From JBJGXI01 sp045635475 (GTDB taxonomy: Bacteria; Bacillota; Bacilli; Bacillales; Amphibacillaceae), in the NCBI RefSeq assembly GCF_045635475.1, contig NZ_JBJGXI010000077.1, positions 1 through 12,343 of the forward strand: a stretch of DNA of 12,343 nt. Reading direction: 5' to 3'. Below the pieces are notes generated by a model that had not been told where the DNA came from, did no database searches, and saw only the letters and a list, made by a program, of their open reading frames with translations. The translations under genes and the position numbers were made by a program. This document shows, in pieces, positions 1 through 6,104 of the stretch; the first letter of the stretch is position 1; every line of letters begins with the position of its first letter.

Positions 1-5
1 AGAAT

Positions 6-48
6 AAAGAACCGACCAAGAATTTAATTTTTGGTCGGTTCTTTTGTA
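6..48 (+). terminator. Intrinsic terminator of a gene lying upstream of the window
   Basis: A perfect 14-bp inverted repeat (6-19 with 31-44) around an 11-nt AT-rich loop ends in TTTT. The A-run before the left arm would also serve as a T-run on the other strand, so it may work in both directions. The gene it serves lies outside the window. Confidence 0.85.
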
Positions 49-416
49 TTAAACTGAAGACGATCATTAAATAAAGCTACAATAACTATAATATAAGTAA
101 ACCAATATGGAAGAGAAGGTAGTCCTGAGGGTTTAATTCTTGTATCCAATTCTAGTAAAAAGATGAATAATTGAATAGAATATCTTGAAAGTTTACAAAC
201 CATAATAGAAAGACAATCCTATAGAAGAGTAATAAATAGAACTTACTGCTGGTCATTAAAATATCATCCCATAGTTTCTAATATAATATATAATATTCTT
301 ATGGTAAACATGATAATTAAGTTTCAAATTCAGCTAAACAAGTAAAAATAATTGGCTTTTAGGAGCGTCTGAGTTAAAGTAAATATAAATACATATAAAG
401 ATTAAGGGGATAACGC
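49..416. other. AT-rich gene-poor region upstream of the trans-sulfuration gene
   Basis: No intact gene is visible. One forward frame (97-345) is open except for a single TGA at 172-174, which is longer than expected for such AT-rich DNA and may be a gene remnant; I do not recognise its translation. Two overlapping TATAAT words occur at 282-294, but no convincing -35 element sits at the right distance. I looked for S-box and T-box signatures, as expected before sulfur amino-acid genes, and saw neither. The last part carries the ribosome binding site of the next gene. Confidence 0.4.
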
Positions 417-1559
417 ATGAAAAAGAATTTTGATACAAAAACTGTTCATCTCTCTAATAAAGATACAAAAAATGTTGATAGTAAAGTAACGCCTATCTAC
501 CAAACATCGGCATTTAAATTTAACGATCTTGAAGATTTAGAGAACTTCTACCAAGGAAAAAAAGATTATTTATATACGCGAGTTGGCAATCCAAATACAG
601 ATGAGCTTGGACAAGCTGTGGCACAGCTAGAAGGTGCTCATGCTGGTGTGGCAACTTCATCGGGTACTTCCGCAATTTTAGCAGGTGTCTTAGCTACCGT
701 TAAATCAGGAGAGCATATTGTCGCTTCTATAGATATTTATGGTGGCACTTATCAATTATTAGCGAATGAACTGACAGACTTTAATATTGAAGTTTCGTTT
801 GTTGATTTTAGTAATACAGATGAAATTGAAAATGCGATTAAACCAAACACGAAGTTAATCTATTCAGAATCTGTAACAAATCCGTTGTTACGTGTTGAAG
901 ATATCGATCAGGTAGTTACCATTGCTAAGAAACATCAGCTCTATTCTATGATTGATAATACCTTTGCTACACCCTATATTTGTGTGCCATATGAGCAAGG
1001 TGTTGACCTAGTTGTTCATAGTGCGACCAAATATCTTGGAGGGCATAGTGACGTAACTTCTGGTGTATTAGTAGGGAATGAAGCGTTAATACAAAAAGCT
1101 AAAGTAAAGGTGACTAATTTTGGTACTAATCTAAGTCCTTTTGATGCTTGGTTAACATGTAGAGGAATTAAAACGTTAAGTGTTCGGATGGAAAGACATG
1201 TAAAAAATGCACAAGCATTAGCTGATGCATTACGCAGTCATCCTGGTGTAGCTAAAGTATATTATCCTGCATATGTGTCAGAAAAAGGAAATGGTGCGAT
1301 TGTTTCTGTTGATATCACGGGATTATGTGACGTTAAAACGTTTTTTAAATCCCTATCTTGGGTGAAAATAATTCCAACCTTGGCCGGTGTAGAAACAACC
1401 GTTTCTTATCCTTTAACTACATCGCATCGTGCACTTCCTAAAGAAGCTCAGGATAAATTAGGAATTACAGAAGGTCTTGTTCGTATCTCTGTAGGAATTG
1501 AAGATGCAACGGACATTATCGAAGCTTTTGTAAATGCAATAAATGAATCACTGCAATAA
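417..1559 (+). CDS. PLP-dependent trans-sulfuration enzyme (cystathionine gamma-synthase / gamma-lyase family)
   Basis: This is a 380-residue cytosolic Cys/Met-metabolism PLP enzyme of usual family length. Visible landmarks are YTRVGNPN (53-60, cofactor phosphate contact from the neighbouring subunit), SSGTSAI (81-87, phosphate-binding turn), TNP around Asn155, Asp180 (contacts the pyridine nitrogen) and SATKYLGGHSD (202-212) with Lys205 as the Schiff-base lysine. The family makes or breaks C-S bonds in cystathionine, homocysteine or methionine. The C-terminal substrate segment reads LAGVETTVSYP rather than the common LGGVESL..HP, so I cannot say whether it is MetI, MetC, MccB or a methionine gamma-lyase. 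An AAGGGGA ribosome binding site lies just upstream of the ATG, and a hairpin terminator follows, so it is probably monocistronic. No cysteine or methionine pathway partner is adjacent. Confidence 0.9.
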   Translation: MKKNFDTKTVHLSNKDTKNVDSKVTPIYQTSAFKFNDLEDLENFYQGKKDYLYTRVGNPNTDELGQAVAQLEGAHAGVATSSGTSAILAGVLATVKSGEHIVASIDIYGGTYQLLANELTDFNIEVSFVDFSNTDEIENAIKPNTKLIYSESVTNPLLRVEDIDQVVTIAKKHQLYSMIDNTFATPYICVPYEQGVDLVVHSATKYLGGHSDVTSGVLVGNEALIQKAKVKVTNFGTNLSPFDAWLTCRGIKTLSVRMERHVKNAQALADALRSHPGVAKVYYPAYVSEKGNGAIVSVDITGLCDVKTFFKSLSWVKIIPTLAGVETTVSYPLTTSHRALPKEAQDKLGITEGLVRISVGIEDATDIIEAFVNAINESLQ

Positions 1560-1569
1560 ATCCTTATGT

Positions 1570-1604
1570 AAACCTACAGCTAAATTTCTAGCTGTAGGTT
1601 TTTT
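1570..1604 (+). terminator. Intrinsic terminator after the trans-sulfuration gene
   Basis: A 12-bp perfect stem (1571-1582 with 1589-1600), a 6-nt loop and a run of six T, starting 11 nt after the stop codon. Confidence 0.92.
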
Positions 1605-1646
1605 ATACAACTATTTAATTTAATAGAATATAAAGGAGATTTTCCG

Positions 1647-2213
1647 ATGAATAATATTAAATTAGTGATAGGTGCAGGACACTATAATAATAATCCCGGT
1701 TGGACCCATACCCAAGAGAATGAGATAGATTTAGTTAATCGTAGAACATGGGAGCGAACGTATAAAAAGAATACTATAGCAGCGATTTTAGCTGAGCATG
1801 TATGGGAGCATTTGAGTTGGGAAGAAGGAATTCAGGCGGCAAAGATTTGCTATGACTTCCTTCGTCCAGGAGGGCACTTTCGATGTGCAGTTCCAGATGG
1901 TTTCTTTAAAGATACTGATTATCAGCATATGGTTCAAGTAGGTGGTCCAGGCCCCAAGGATCATCCTTGTGCGAGTCACAAAATGGTATACAATTACAAA
2001 ACGTTAACGGCATGTCTGCAAACAGCAGGATTTGAAATTATGCTTTTAGAATACTGTGATGAAAAAGGTGATTTTTATTTCACTGAGTGGAAAAAGGAGG
2101 ACGGGGTCATTTTCCGTTCTAAAAAAATTGATCCAAGAAACCAAGGAGATACGCTACAATTTGCTTCTTTAATCGTAGATGCAGTTAAGCCTAACAACAC
2201 CAACAATCGTTAA
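1647..2213 (+). CDS. Predicted SAM-dependent methyltransferase-like protein
   Basis: This 188-residue protein looks like a compact class I methyltransferase related to the predicted SAM-methyltransferases of COG4627 (family placement from memory). VIGAG at 7-11 followed by PGW at 17-19 and an acidic IDL at 27-29 fits an unusual motif I/II with an inserted GW. AEHVWEHL (49-56) matches the conserved acidic/His segment after the third strand, and LRPGGHFRCAVPDG (72-85) is the typical post-motif III strand and turn. The C-terminal part is charged and the substrate is unknown. The domain is shorter than standard class I enzymes (about 200-250 residues). An AAAGGAGA ribosome binding site precedes the ATG. 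The last codons overlap the left arm of the gene's own terminator. Confidence 0.7.
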   Translation: MNNIKLVIGAGHYNNNPGWTHTQENEIDLVNRRTWERTYKKNTIAAILAEHVWEHLSWEEGIQAAKICYDFLRPGGHFRCAVPDGFFKDTDYQHMVQVGGPGPKDHPCASHKMVYNYKTLTACLQTAGFEIMLLEYCDEKGDFYFTEWKKEDGVIFRSKKIDPRNQGDTLQFASLIVDAVKPNNTNNR

Positions 2214-2236
2214 TTCGAGGCTGGTGTTGTTTTTTC
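2193..2236 (+). terminator. Terminator whose left arm lies inside the methyltransferase gene
   Basis: A 10-bp perfect inverted repeat (2193-2202 with 2222-2231) is followed by a T-run. The left arm encodes part of the Asn/Thr-rich C-terminus, and the stop codon at 2211-2213 falls in the 19-nt loop. Confidence 0.85.
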
Positions 2237-2302
2237 TTTAGCAATTATATCGGTTAACCTTCTACAATTTATACATAATATTGCAAAACGAAGCAACGAT
2301 AG

Positions 2303-2315
2303 GTATTGACAATAC
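2303..2315. promoter_or_regulatory. Short palindrome upstream of the alcohol dehydrogenase (possible operator)
   Basis: GTATTG-A-CAATAC is a perfect palindrome around one central base, ending 9 nt before the AGAAGG ribosome binding site at 2325-2330. It could be a binding site for a dimeric repressor. It contains TTGACA, but no -10 element follows at the right distance, so I do not read it as a -35 box. Supported only by its symmetry and position. Confidence 0.3.
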
Positions 2316-2339
2316 TTATGAGAAAGAAGGAATAACTCT

Positions 2340-3473
2340 ATGAAGGCCGTCACCTATCAAGGCAAATATGAGGTTGCTGTTACAAAAAAGGAATATCCGA
2401 AAATTGAGGATAGTGAAGACGTTATTGTACGCATAACTTCTACAGCAATATGTGGATCTGATTTGCATTTATACCAAGGTAATTTTCCGTTACCGATTGG
2501 TTACAGCATTGGCCATGAACCGATGGGTATTGTGGAGGAAGTCGGACCTGATGTTACAAAGGTAAAAAAAGGCGACCGTGTAGTCATTCCTTTTACAGTC
2601 GCATGCGGAACTTGTCAATATTGTAATGCACATTTGGAGAGTCAGTGTGATCACGCTAATCCACATTATGATTCAGGTGGATACTTTGGCTATTCTGAAA
2701 AATTCGGCAACCATCCAGGTGGACAAGCAGAATACTTAAAGGTCCCATATGGTAATTATACACCTTTCAAAATTCCTGAAAGCTGTGAATTGGAGGACAA
2801 TTCGTTATTGTTCTTATCTGACGTGTTACCAACTGCTTATTGGAGTGTAGAAAATGCTGGTGTGAAAAAAGGGGATACCGTCATCGTGCTTGGTTGTGGG
2901 CCGATTGGATTAATGGCACAAAAGTTTGCTTGGCAAGCTGGTGCAAAACGAGTGATCGCAGTAGATTACTTGTCGTATAGATTAAACCATTCAAAAAAAA
3001 TCAATAAAACCGATATATATGATTTTACGCAATATGATGATATGGGAGAGGTATTAAAAGAAGAGACAAAAGGTGGAGCAGATGTTGTGATTGATTGTGT
3101 TGGTATGGATGGGAAAAAGTCACCTCTTGAATTTGTCGAACAAAAGTTGAAATTACAAGGTGGTACAATTGGGCCAATTCAAATCGCAACGAAGGCTGTT
3201 CGTAAATGTGGAACATATCAAATAACAGGTGTCTATGGTGGACTATATAATATGTTTCCTTTAGGAGCCTTTTTCTCAAGAAATATAAATATCAAAATGG
3301 GACAAGCTCATGCTCGCTCTTTTATGGAACCCATTTATAACCAGATTGTGAACGGGGAGATTGATCCAACAGAGATTATTACCCATGAAATGCATTTGGA
3401 TGATGCAGCACATGGTTATAAAATCTTTAACAAAAGAGAAGATAACTGTATTAAAGTAGTGTTAAGACCTTAA
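2340..3473 (+). CDS. Zinc-dependent medium-chain alcohol dehydrogenase (AdhB / formaldehyde dehydrogenase-like)
   Basis: This 377-residue cytosolic MDR oxidoreductase oxidises an alcohol or reduces an aldehyde with NAD(P). The catalytic zinc ligands are probably Cys38 (ICGSDLH), His59-Glu60 (GHEPMG) and Asp161 (FLSDVLPTAYW). The structural zinc lobe has Cys89, Cys92, Cys95 and Cys103 with the usual spacing. The Rossmann motif GCGPIG is at 185-190, and Asp209 at the end of the next strand favours NAD over NADP. Length and the long insertion after the zinc lobe (HANPHYDSGGYFG) recall B. subtilis AdhB and the glutathione-independent formaldehyde dehydrogenase/dismutase branch. The true substrate cannot be read from the sequence. 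The start is set by AGAAGG 9 nt upstream. No clear terminator follows before the next small gene. Confidence 0.88.
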   Translation: MKAVTYQGKYEVAVTKKEYPKIEDSEDVIVRITSTAICGSDLHLYQGNFPLPIGYSIGHEPMGIVEEVGPDVTKVKKGDRVVIPFTVACGTCQYCNAHLESQCDHANPHYDSGGYFGYSEKFGNHPGGQAEYLKVPYGNYTPFKIPESCELEDNSLLFLSDVLPTAYWSVENAGVKKGDTVIVLGCGPIGLMAQKFAWQAGAKRVIAVDYLSYRLNHSKKINKTDIYDFTQYDDMGEVLKEETKGGADVVIDCVGMDGKKSPLEFVEQKLKLQGGTIGPIQIATKAVRKCGTYQITGVYGGLYNMFPLGAFFSRNINIKMGQAHARSFMEPIYNQIVNGEIDPTEIITHEMHLDDAAHGYKIFNKREDNCIKVVLRP

Positions 3474-3497
3474 GTGCTGGTGCATCACTCTAACAGT

Positions 3498-3527
3498 TGA
3501 ATATATGATCGTTGTTCGGACAATCTA
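3498..3527 (+). promoter_or_regulatory. Candidate sigma-G-type (forespore) promoter
   Basis: TGAATA (3498-3503) matches the sigma-G/F -35 pattern. After exactly 17 nt, CAATCTA (3521-3527) matches the sigma-G -10 pattern CATNHTA at six of seven positions. The start point would be near 3534, right at the ribosome binding site of the 48-residue gene, which leaves almost no leader and weakens the call. Confidence 0.35.
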
Positions 3528-3547
3528 CAAAAAAGGAGGCATTGCTT

Positions 3548-3694
3548 ATGAGTAAAAAAGATAACATATCGTATCGCAAAAGCTATGAATCCGATGGTGA
3601 AATGGGCAAAGATACGAAAAAAGGAAAATCAGAAGAAGTAAAACAAAAAAAGAATGATCCAATGTTTTTTAATATCACAGAATCAAGTGAATAA
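3548..3694 (+). CDS. Small hydrophilic protein of unknown function (48 residues)
   Basis: I chose the ATG at 3548 because an excellent AGGAGG (3534-3539) sits 8 nt before it; an in-frame ATG at 3512 has no such site. The product is 48 residues, rich in Lys, Glu, Asp and Ser, with no membrane segment or signal peptide, and has one short hydrophobic patch (PMFFNI) near the C-terminus. I do not recognise the family. Size, charge and a possible sigma-G promoter fit a minor small acid-soluble spore-type protein, but it lacks the signatures of the Ssp families I know. A good terminator follows 11 nt after the stop, supporting a real, separately transcribed gene. Confidence 0.7.
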   Translation: MSKKDNISYRKSYESDGEMGKDTKKGKSEEVKQKKNDPMFFNITESSE

Positions 3695-3705
3695 CGACTA
3701 TTTAG

Positions 3706-3730
3706 ACACCTTATCGCAAGGTGTTTTTCT
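3706..3730 (+). terminator. Intrinsic terminator after the 48-residue gene
   Basis: A 7-bp stem ACACCTT (3706-3712) / AAGGTGT (3718-3724), a 5-nt loop and a T-rich tail. Confidence 0.85.
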
Positions 3731-3783
3731 TTTGTTAAAGCTCATTTCTTAGAGTTTGTTGCTTTTTATGACATATTTGAAGT

Positions 3784-4085
3784 AAAATCCGTCGTAACGT
3801 AGTGCTCGTGATTTCCGTGGGCACGGCTTCAGCTAACTCAGAAGCAAATGTTTTCGGTGGGCCGAGTAACCGCAGGCCCAAAGTGCGCTTCTGAGTGGAT
3901 CTTCAGCTCGTGCTGTCCCGCAGGACCTTGAATTAACATCCCCGAATTACACCGCACGAAGAAAATGCGGTTTTCATTTTCGAGGATCGACTGCCTGGAG
4001 CTCCGATCACCCAACGTAAGGAGAAATTCCGTTAGAAGTGGATTTCCGGAGCGGTGCAAGCACTCTCCAAGTTACGATGGAGTTT
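3784..4085. repeat. GC-rich structured intergenic element with terminal inverted repeats (possible MITE or structured RNA)
   Basis: By my count 3781-4080 is about 52% GC, against clearly AT-rich flanks. The ends 3784-3798 and 4071-4085 are inverted repeats matching at 13 of 15 positions; as RNA one of the two mismatches is a G-U pair. Just inside, AGTGCT (3801-3806) pairs with AGCACT (4059-4064). Internal hairpins include CCGT/ACGG (3815-3826), a perfect 10-bp ACTCAGAAGC/GCTTCTGAGT (3836-3845 with 3887-3896) enclosing TGGGCC/GGCCCA, GTCC-CGCA-GGAC (3915-3926), and ATCCCCGAA/TTCGAGGAT (3938-3946 with 3979-3987, one mismatch) enclosing ACCGCA/TGCGGT. No transposase and no clear target-site duplication is seen. 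One minus-strand frame stays open across most of it but looks spurious. Function and copy number are unknown. Confidence 0.55.
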
Positions 4086-4208
4086 AGCTATTATGCGTAT
4101 TAACAACAATCGTTTAGAAAACAGCCTTTGTTAAAAAAATGAAGTAAGCTATACCTTATAAAAGTTAGTGAAAAAGTGCTAAAATCTAATCAAGAAAGGA
4201 GCTTTTTT

Positions 4209-4703
4209 ATGCTAAAGCCTATTCCAGATCATCTGACTGAAAACTTAAACCTTTTATTTGTTGGTTTTAATCCGAGTATTCGCTCAGCAGAAACAGGACA
4301 TCATTATGCTAACCCCAACAACCGATTTTGGACGATTTTATATGAGGCTGATCTAACGCCAACAAAATTTAGCACTGAACAAGATCAGGAACTAATAGCA
4401 TTTGGTTATGGACTTACTAATATTGTTGCGCGACCAACGGCGGATATTACGAAAGAAGAATACGAGCAAGGTAGAGATGAGCTTCATGCAAAAATTCATA
4501 AATATAAGCCAAAGATCGTATGCTTTGTTGGAAAAGGTGTTTACCAGCAATATAGTAAGTCTAAAAAAATACCGTGGGGAAAGCAAGAGAGTCCAGTTAT
4601 TAGTGAGGTAGTAGATTTTGTGGCACCTTCTTCTAGTGGGTTAGTACGGATGAAGCTTACAGAGATTGTCGACATTTATAAGCAATTACATGATTATTTA
4701 TAA
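4209..4703 (+). CDS. mug: Mismatch-specific uracil/thymine DNA glycosylase (Mug family)
   Basis: This 164-residue base-excision repair enzyme removes uracil (and related lesions) mispaired with guanine. LLFVGFNPS (15-23) matches the Mug GINPG motif, with Asn21 at the catalytic water-positioning position. It runs on into S..TGHHYANPNNRFW (26-41), the family's most conserved block. WGKQ (123-126) is also typical. The strand-intercalating loop reads PSSSGLVR (140-147), where E. coli Mug has NPSGLSR. The start at 4209 follows AAAGGAG; an upstream in-frame ATG at 4176 is ignored because it lacks a ribosome binding site. The length is near the E. coli enzyme (168). The gene is followed after 14 nt by yueD, so the two are probably co-transcribed. 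Confidence 0.9.
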   Translation: MLKPIPDHLTENLNLLFVGFNPSIRSAETGHHYANPNNRFWTILYEADLTPTKFSTEQDQELIAFGYGLTNIVARPTADITKEEYEQGRDELHAKIHKYKPKIVCFVGKGVYQQYSKSKKIPWGKQESPVISEVVDFVAPSSSGLVRMKLTEIVDIYKQLHDYL

Positions 4704-4717
4704 GAGGAGTGAATTAT

Positions 4718-5473
4718 ATGAAAACTGCCGTGATTACAGGTGTTTCTAAAGGATTAGGGGCATCGATTGCTAAGCTATTGATTGAGCAAGGGATCAGTGT
4801 TATTGGTATTGCTAGGACGGAAAACGCAGAACTAGAAACATTGGCAGAGCGCCATCAAGTTTCTTATCGATATATTGCATGTGATCTATCTAATTTGCAG
4901 CAAGTGGAAGAAGTATTTCATTTGCTGCGAGAGCAAGTATTTGGAGCTAGTACCGAGGTTATGCTCATTAATAATGCTGCAATGGTTGACCCAATAAACA
5001 CGGCTGGAAGCTATCAAATTTCAGAATTAACGGAGCATGTAGCTGTTAATTTGACGGCTCCGATGATTACAACGAATCTTTTTGTTGAAAAAGCTACAGA
5101 ATCTAAAATCGATTTAATAGTAGTTAATGTTACATCTGGTGCAGCTGGGCGTTCTGTTTCAGGATGGAGTGCTTACTGCAGTACAAAAGCAGGGATAAAT
5201 CGTTTTACGGAAACAGTAGCTTTAGAGCAAGCAGATGCTGGGACACTCAACAAAGTGATTTTATTTGATCCGAGTATTATGGATACAGATATGCAAGGAA
5301 GCATTCGTGCATCGAGTGCAGAAGCATTTAAAGATGTTGCCACGTTTCAACAATACCAACAAGATAATAGCTTGAGGGATACGGAAGTCGTCGCAAAAAC
5401 ACTAGTGGAGCTCCTCGTTGATCAAGCCAAAATAATTAATGGAGAGATATATAGCGTAAAAGAATTATTATAA
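4718..5473 (+). CDS. yueD: Short-chain dehydrogenase, (S)-benzoin-forming benzil reductase (YueD type)
   Basis: This 251-residue cytosolic NADP(H)-dependent SDR has TGVSKGLG at 7-14 (cofactor glycine motif), NNA at 85-87, Ser140 in VTSGAAG and the catalytic Tyr153/Lys157 in GWSAYCSTKAG. The stretches LINNAAMVDPI, LTAPM, TSGAAG and the MDTDMQ..IR.SS region closely resemble B. subtilis YueD as I remember it; that enzyme reduces benzil to (S)-benzoin. The natural substrate is unknown. The ATG at 4718 is chosen because AGAGGAG (4703-4709) precedes it; an upstream GTG at 4709 overlaps that site. I see no strong terminator after the gene, so some read-through into the following sporulation genes is possible. 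Confidence 0.88.
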   Translation: MKTAVITGVSKGLGASIAKLLIEQGISVIGIARTENAELETLAERHQVSYRYIACDLSNLQQVEEVFHLLREQVFGASTEVMLINNAAMVDPINTAGSYQISELTEHVAVNLTAPMITTNLFVEKATESKIDLIVVNVTSGAAGRSVSGWSAYCSTKAGINRFTETVALEQADAGTLNKVILFDPSIMDTDMQGSIRASSAEAFKDVATFQQYQQDNSLRDTEVVAKTLVELLVDQAKIINGEIYSVKELL

Positions 5474-5523
5474 TAAACTCATCCATAAAAGCTATCTAGG
5501 TCAAACACCTATTTTACAAATTT

Positions 5524-5556
5524 GCCATTCCAATAACCGAGTATCTACATAGTCTA
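5524..5556 (+). promoter_or_regulatory. Sigma-K/E-like promoter block before the first YjcZ-family gene
   Basis: GCCATTCC (5524-5531), 16 nt, then CATAGTCTA (5548-5556), which fits the mother-cell -10 pattern CATANNNTA. The same block with the same spacing precedes the next gene. The -35 half does not match the sigma-K AC or sigma-E consensus exactly. Confidence 0.5.
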
Positions 5557-5586
5557 TAGTGAATCCAGAAAAGGAGGGATTAGTAG

Positions 5587-5700
5587 ATGAGTGCAGGATA
5601 TGGTTATGGAGCAGGTTCCGGCTTTGCGCTAATTGTTGTATTGTTTATCCTACTAATAATCGTAGGAGCTTCTTGGGGCTTCGGCGGCGTAGGCTACTAA
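5587..5700 (+). CDS. YjcZ-family tiny transmembrane sporulation protein, copy 1
   Basis: A 37-residue protein: a short Gly/Tyr-rich head (MSAGYGYGAGS), one hydrophobic helix GFALIVVLFILLIIVGASW (12-30) and a Gly-rich tail ending in Tyr. This is the signature of the tiny Bacillus transmembrane family named YjcZ, associated with sporulation and the spore coat; the molecular role is not well known. AAAGGAGG lies at good distance before the ATG. It is the first of three consecutive paralogues, each with its own ribosome binding site and hairpin. Confidence 0.9.
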   Translation: MSAGYGYGAGSGFALIVVLFILLIIVGASWGFGGVGY

Positions 5701-5720
5701 TTTAGTGTAGATAAATGATG

Positions 5721-5758
5721 AAAAGGCAGAGACACCACACGAGTGGTACCTGCCTTTT
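5721..5758 (+). terminator. Nested hairpin terminator after YjcZ copy 1
   Basis: AAAAGGCAG (5721-5729) pairs with CTGCCTTTT (5750-5758), enclosing ACCAC/GTGGT (5734-5738 with 5743-5747). The right arm supplies a four-T run. Confidence 0.85.
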
Positions 5759-5807
5759 AAAATGCCTTAACAGATGGAAATAGGGCAGAAACCCATTTTT
5801 AACAAAT

Positions 5808-5840
5808 GCCATTCCATTATTTATTTTCAGGCATATTGTA
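5808..5840 (+). promoter_or_regulatory. Sigma-K/E-like promoter block before the second YjcZ-family gene
   Basis: GCCATTCC (5808-5815), 16 nt, then CATATTGTA (5832-5840). It has the same -35-like octamer, identical spacing and a CATANNNTA -10 as the block upstream of copy 1. The bases after the -10 (GTGAATC) are also shared. Confidence 0.5.
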
Positions 5841-5872
5841 TAAGTGAATCTTAATAAAGGAGGTCTTTACAG

Positions 5873-5977
5873 ATGAGTGCAGGATATGGATATGGTGGCG
5901 GCTTTGCGCTAATTGTAGTTCTGTTCATTTTGTTGATTATTATTGGTGCTTCATGGGGTTATGGCGGAGCATACTAA
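5873..5977 (+). CDS. YjcZ-family tiny transmembrane sporulation protein, copy 2
   Basis: A 34-residue paralogue of the preceding gene: MSAGYGYGGG head, helix GFALIVVLFILLIIIGASW (10-28) and a short GYGGAY tail. It differs from copy 1 mainly in head and tail length. AAAGGAGG precedes the ATG. The conserved upstream block and coding similarity point to tandem duplication of gene plus promoter. A strong hairpin follows the stop. Confidence 0.9.
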   Translation: MSAGYGYGGGFALIVVLFILLIIIGASWGYGGAY

Positions 5978-6000
5978 TAGTTAAAACAAGTGAGTAAGTA

Positions 6001-6037
6001 TGACAGAAAGCTCTATTATAGAGCTTTCTGTCATTTT
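6001..6037 (+). terminator. Strong hairpin terminator after YjcZ copy 2
   Basis: A perfect 15-bp stem (6001-6015 with 6019-6033) with a 3-nt loop, then TTTT. Confidence 0.88.
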
Positions 6038-6104
6038 AAAGACTAATTAACAGACGTTTACATTTGATAATAAAATCTAAAATGGAAACGGAGGGATATT
6101 AAAA

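Noticed and set aside
49..416. SAM (S-box) or T-box riboswitch before the trans-sulfuration gene
   Set aside because: No T-box AGGGTGG-type sequence or S-box core is visible, and there is no terminator hairpin in the leader.
2306..2334. TTGACA as a -35 box for the alcohol dehydrogenase
   Set aside because: At 17 nt downstream the sequence is GGAATA inside the ribosome binding region, which is not a -10 box and leaves no leader.
3838..4059. A 73-codon minus-strand frame inside the GC-rich element
   Set aside because: It lies entirely within the hairpin-dense block, has no ribosome binding site I can see, and its composition follows the element rather than a known protein. Such frames are expected in GC-rich DNA.
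3784..4085. Complete insertion sequence
   Set aside because: Terminal inverted repeats are present, but there is no transposase gene, the element is only about 300 bp, and I could not find a convincing target-site duplication.
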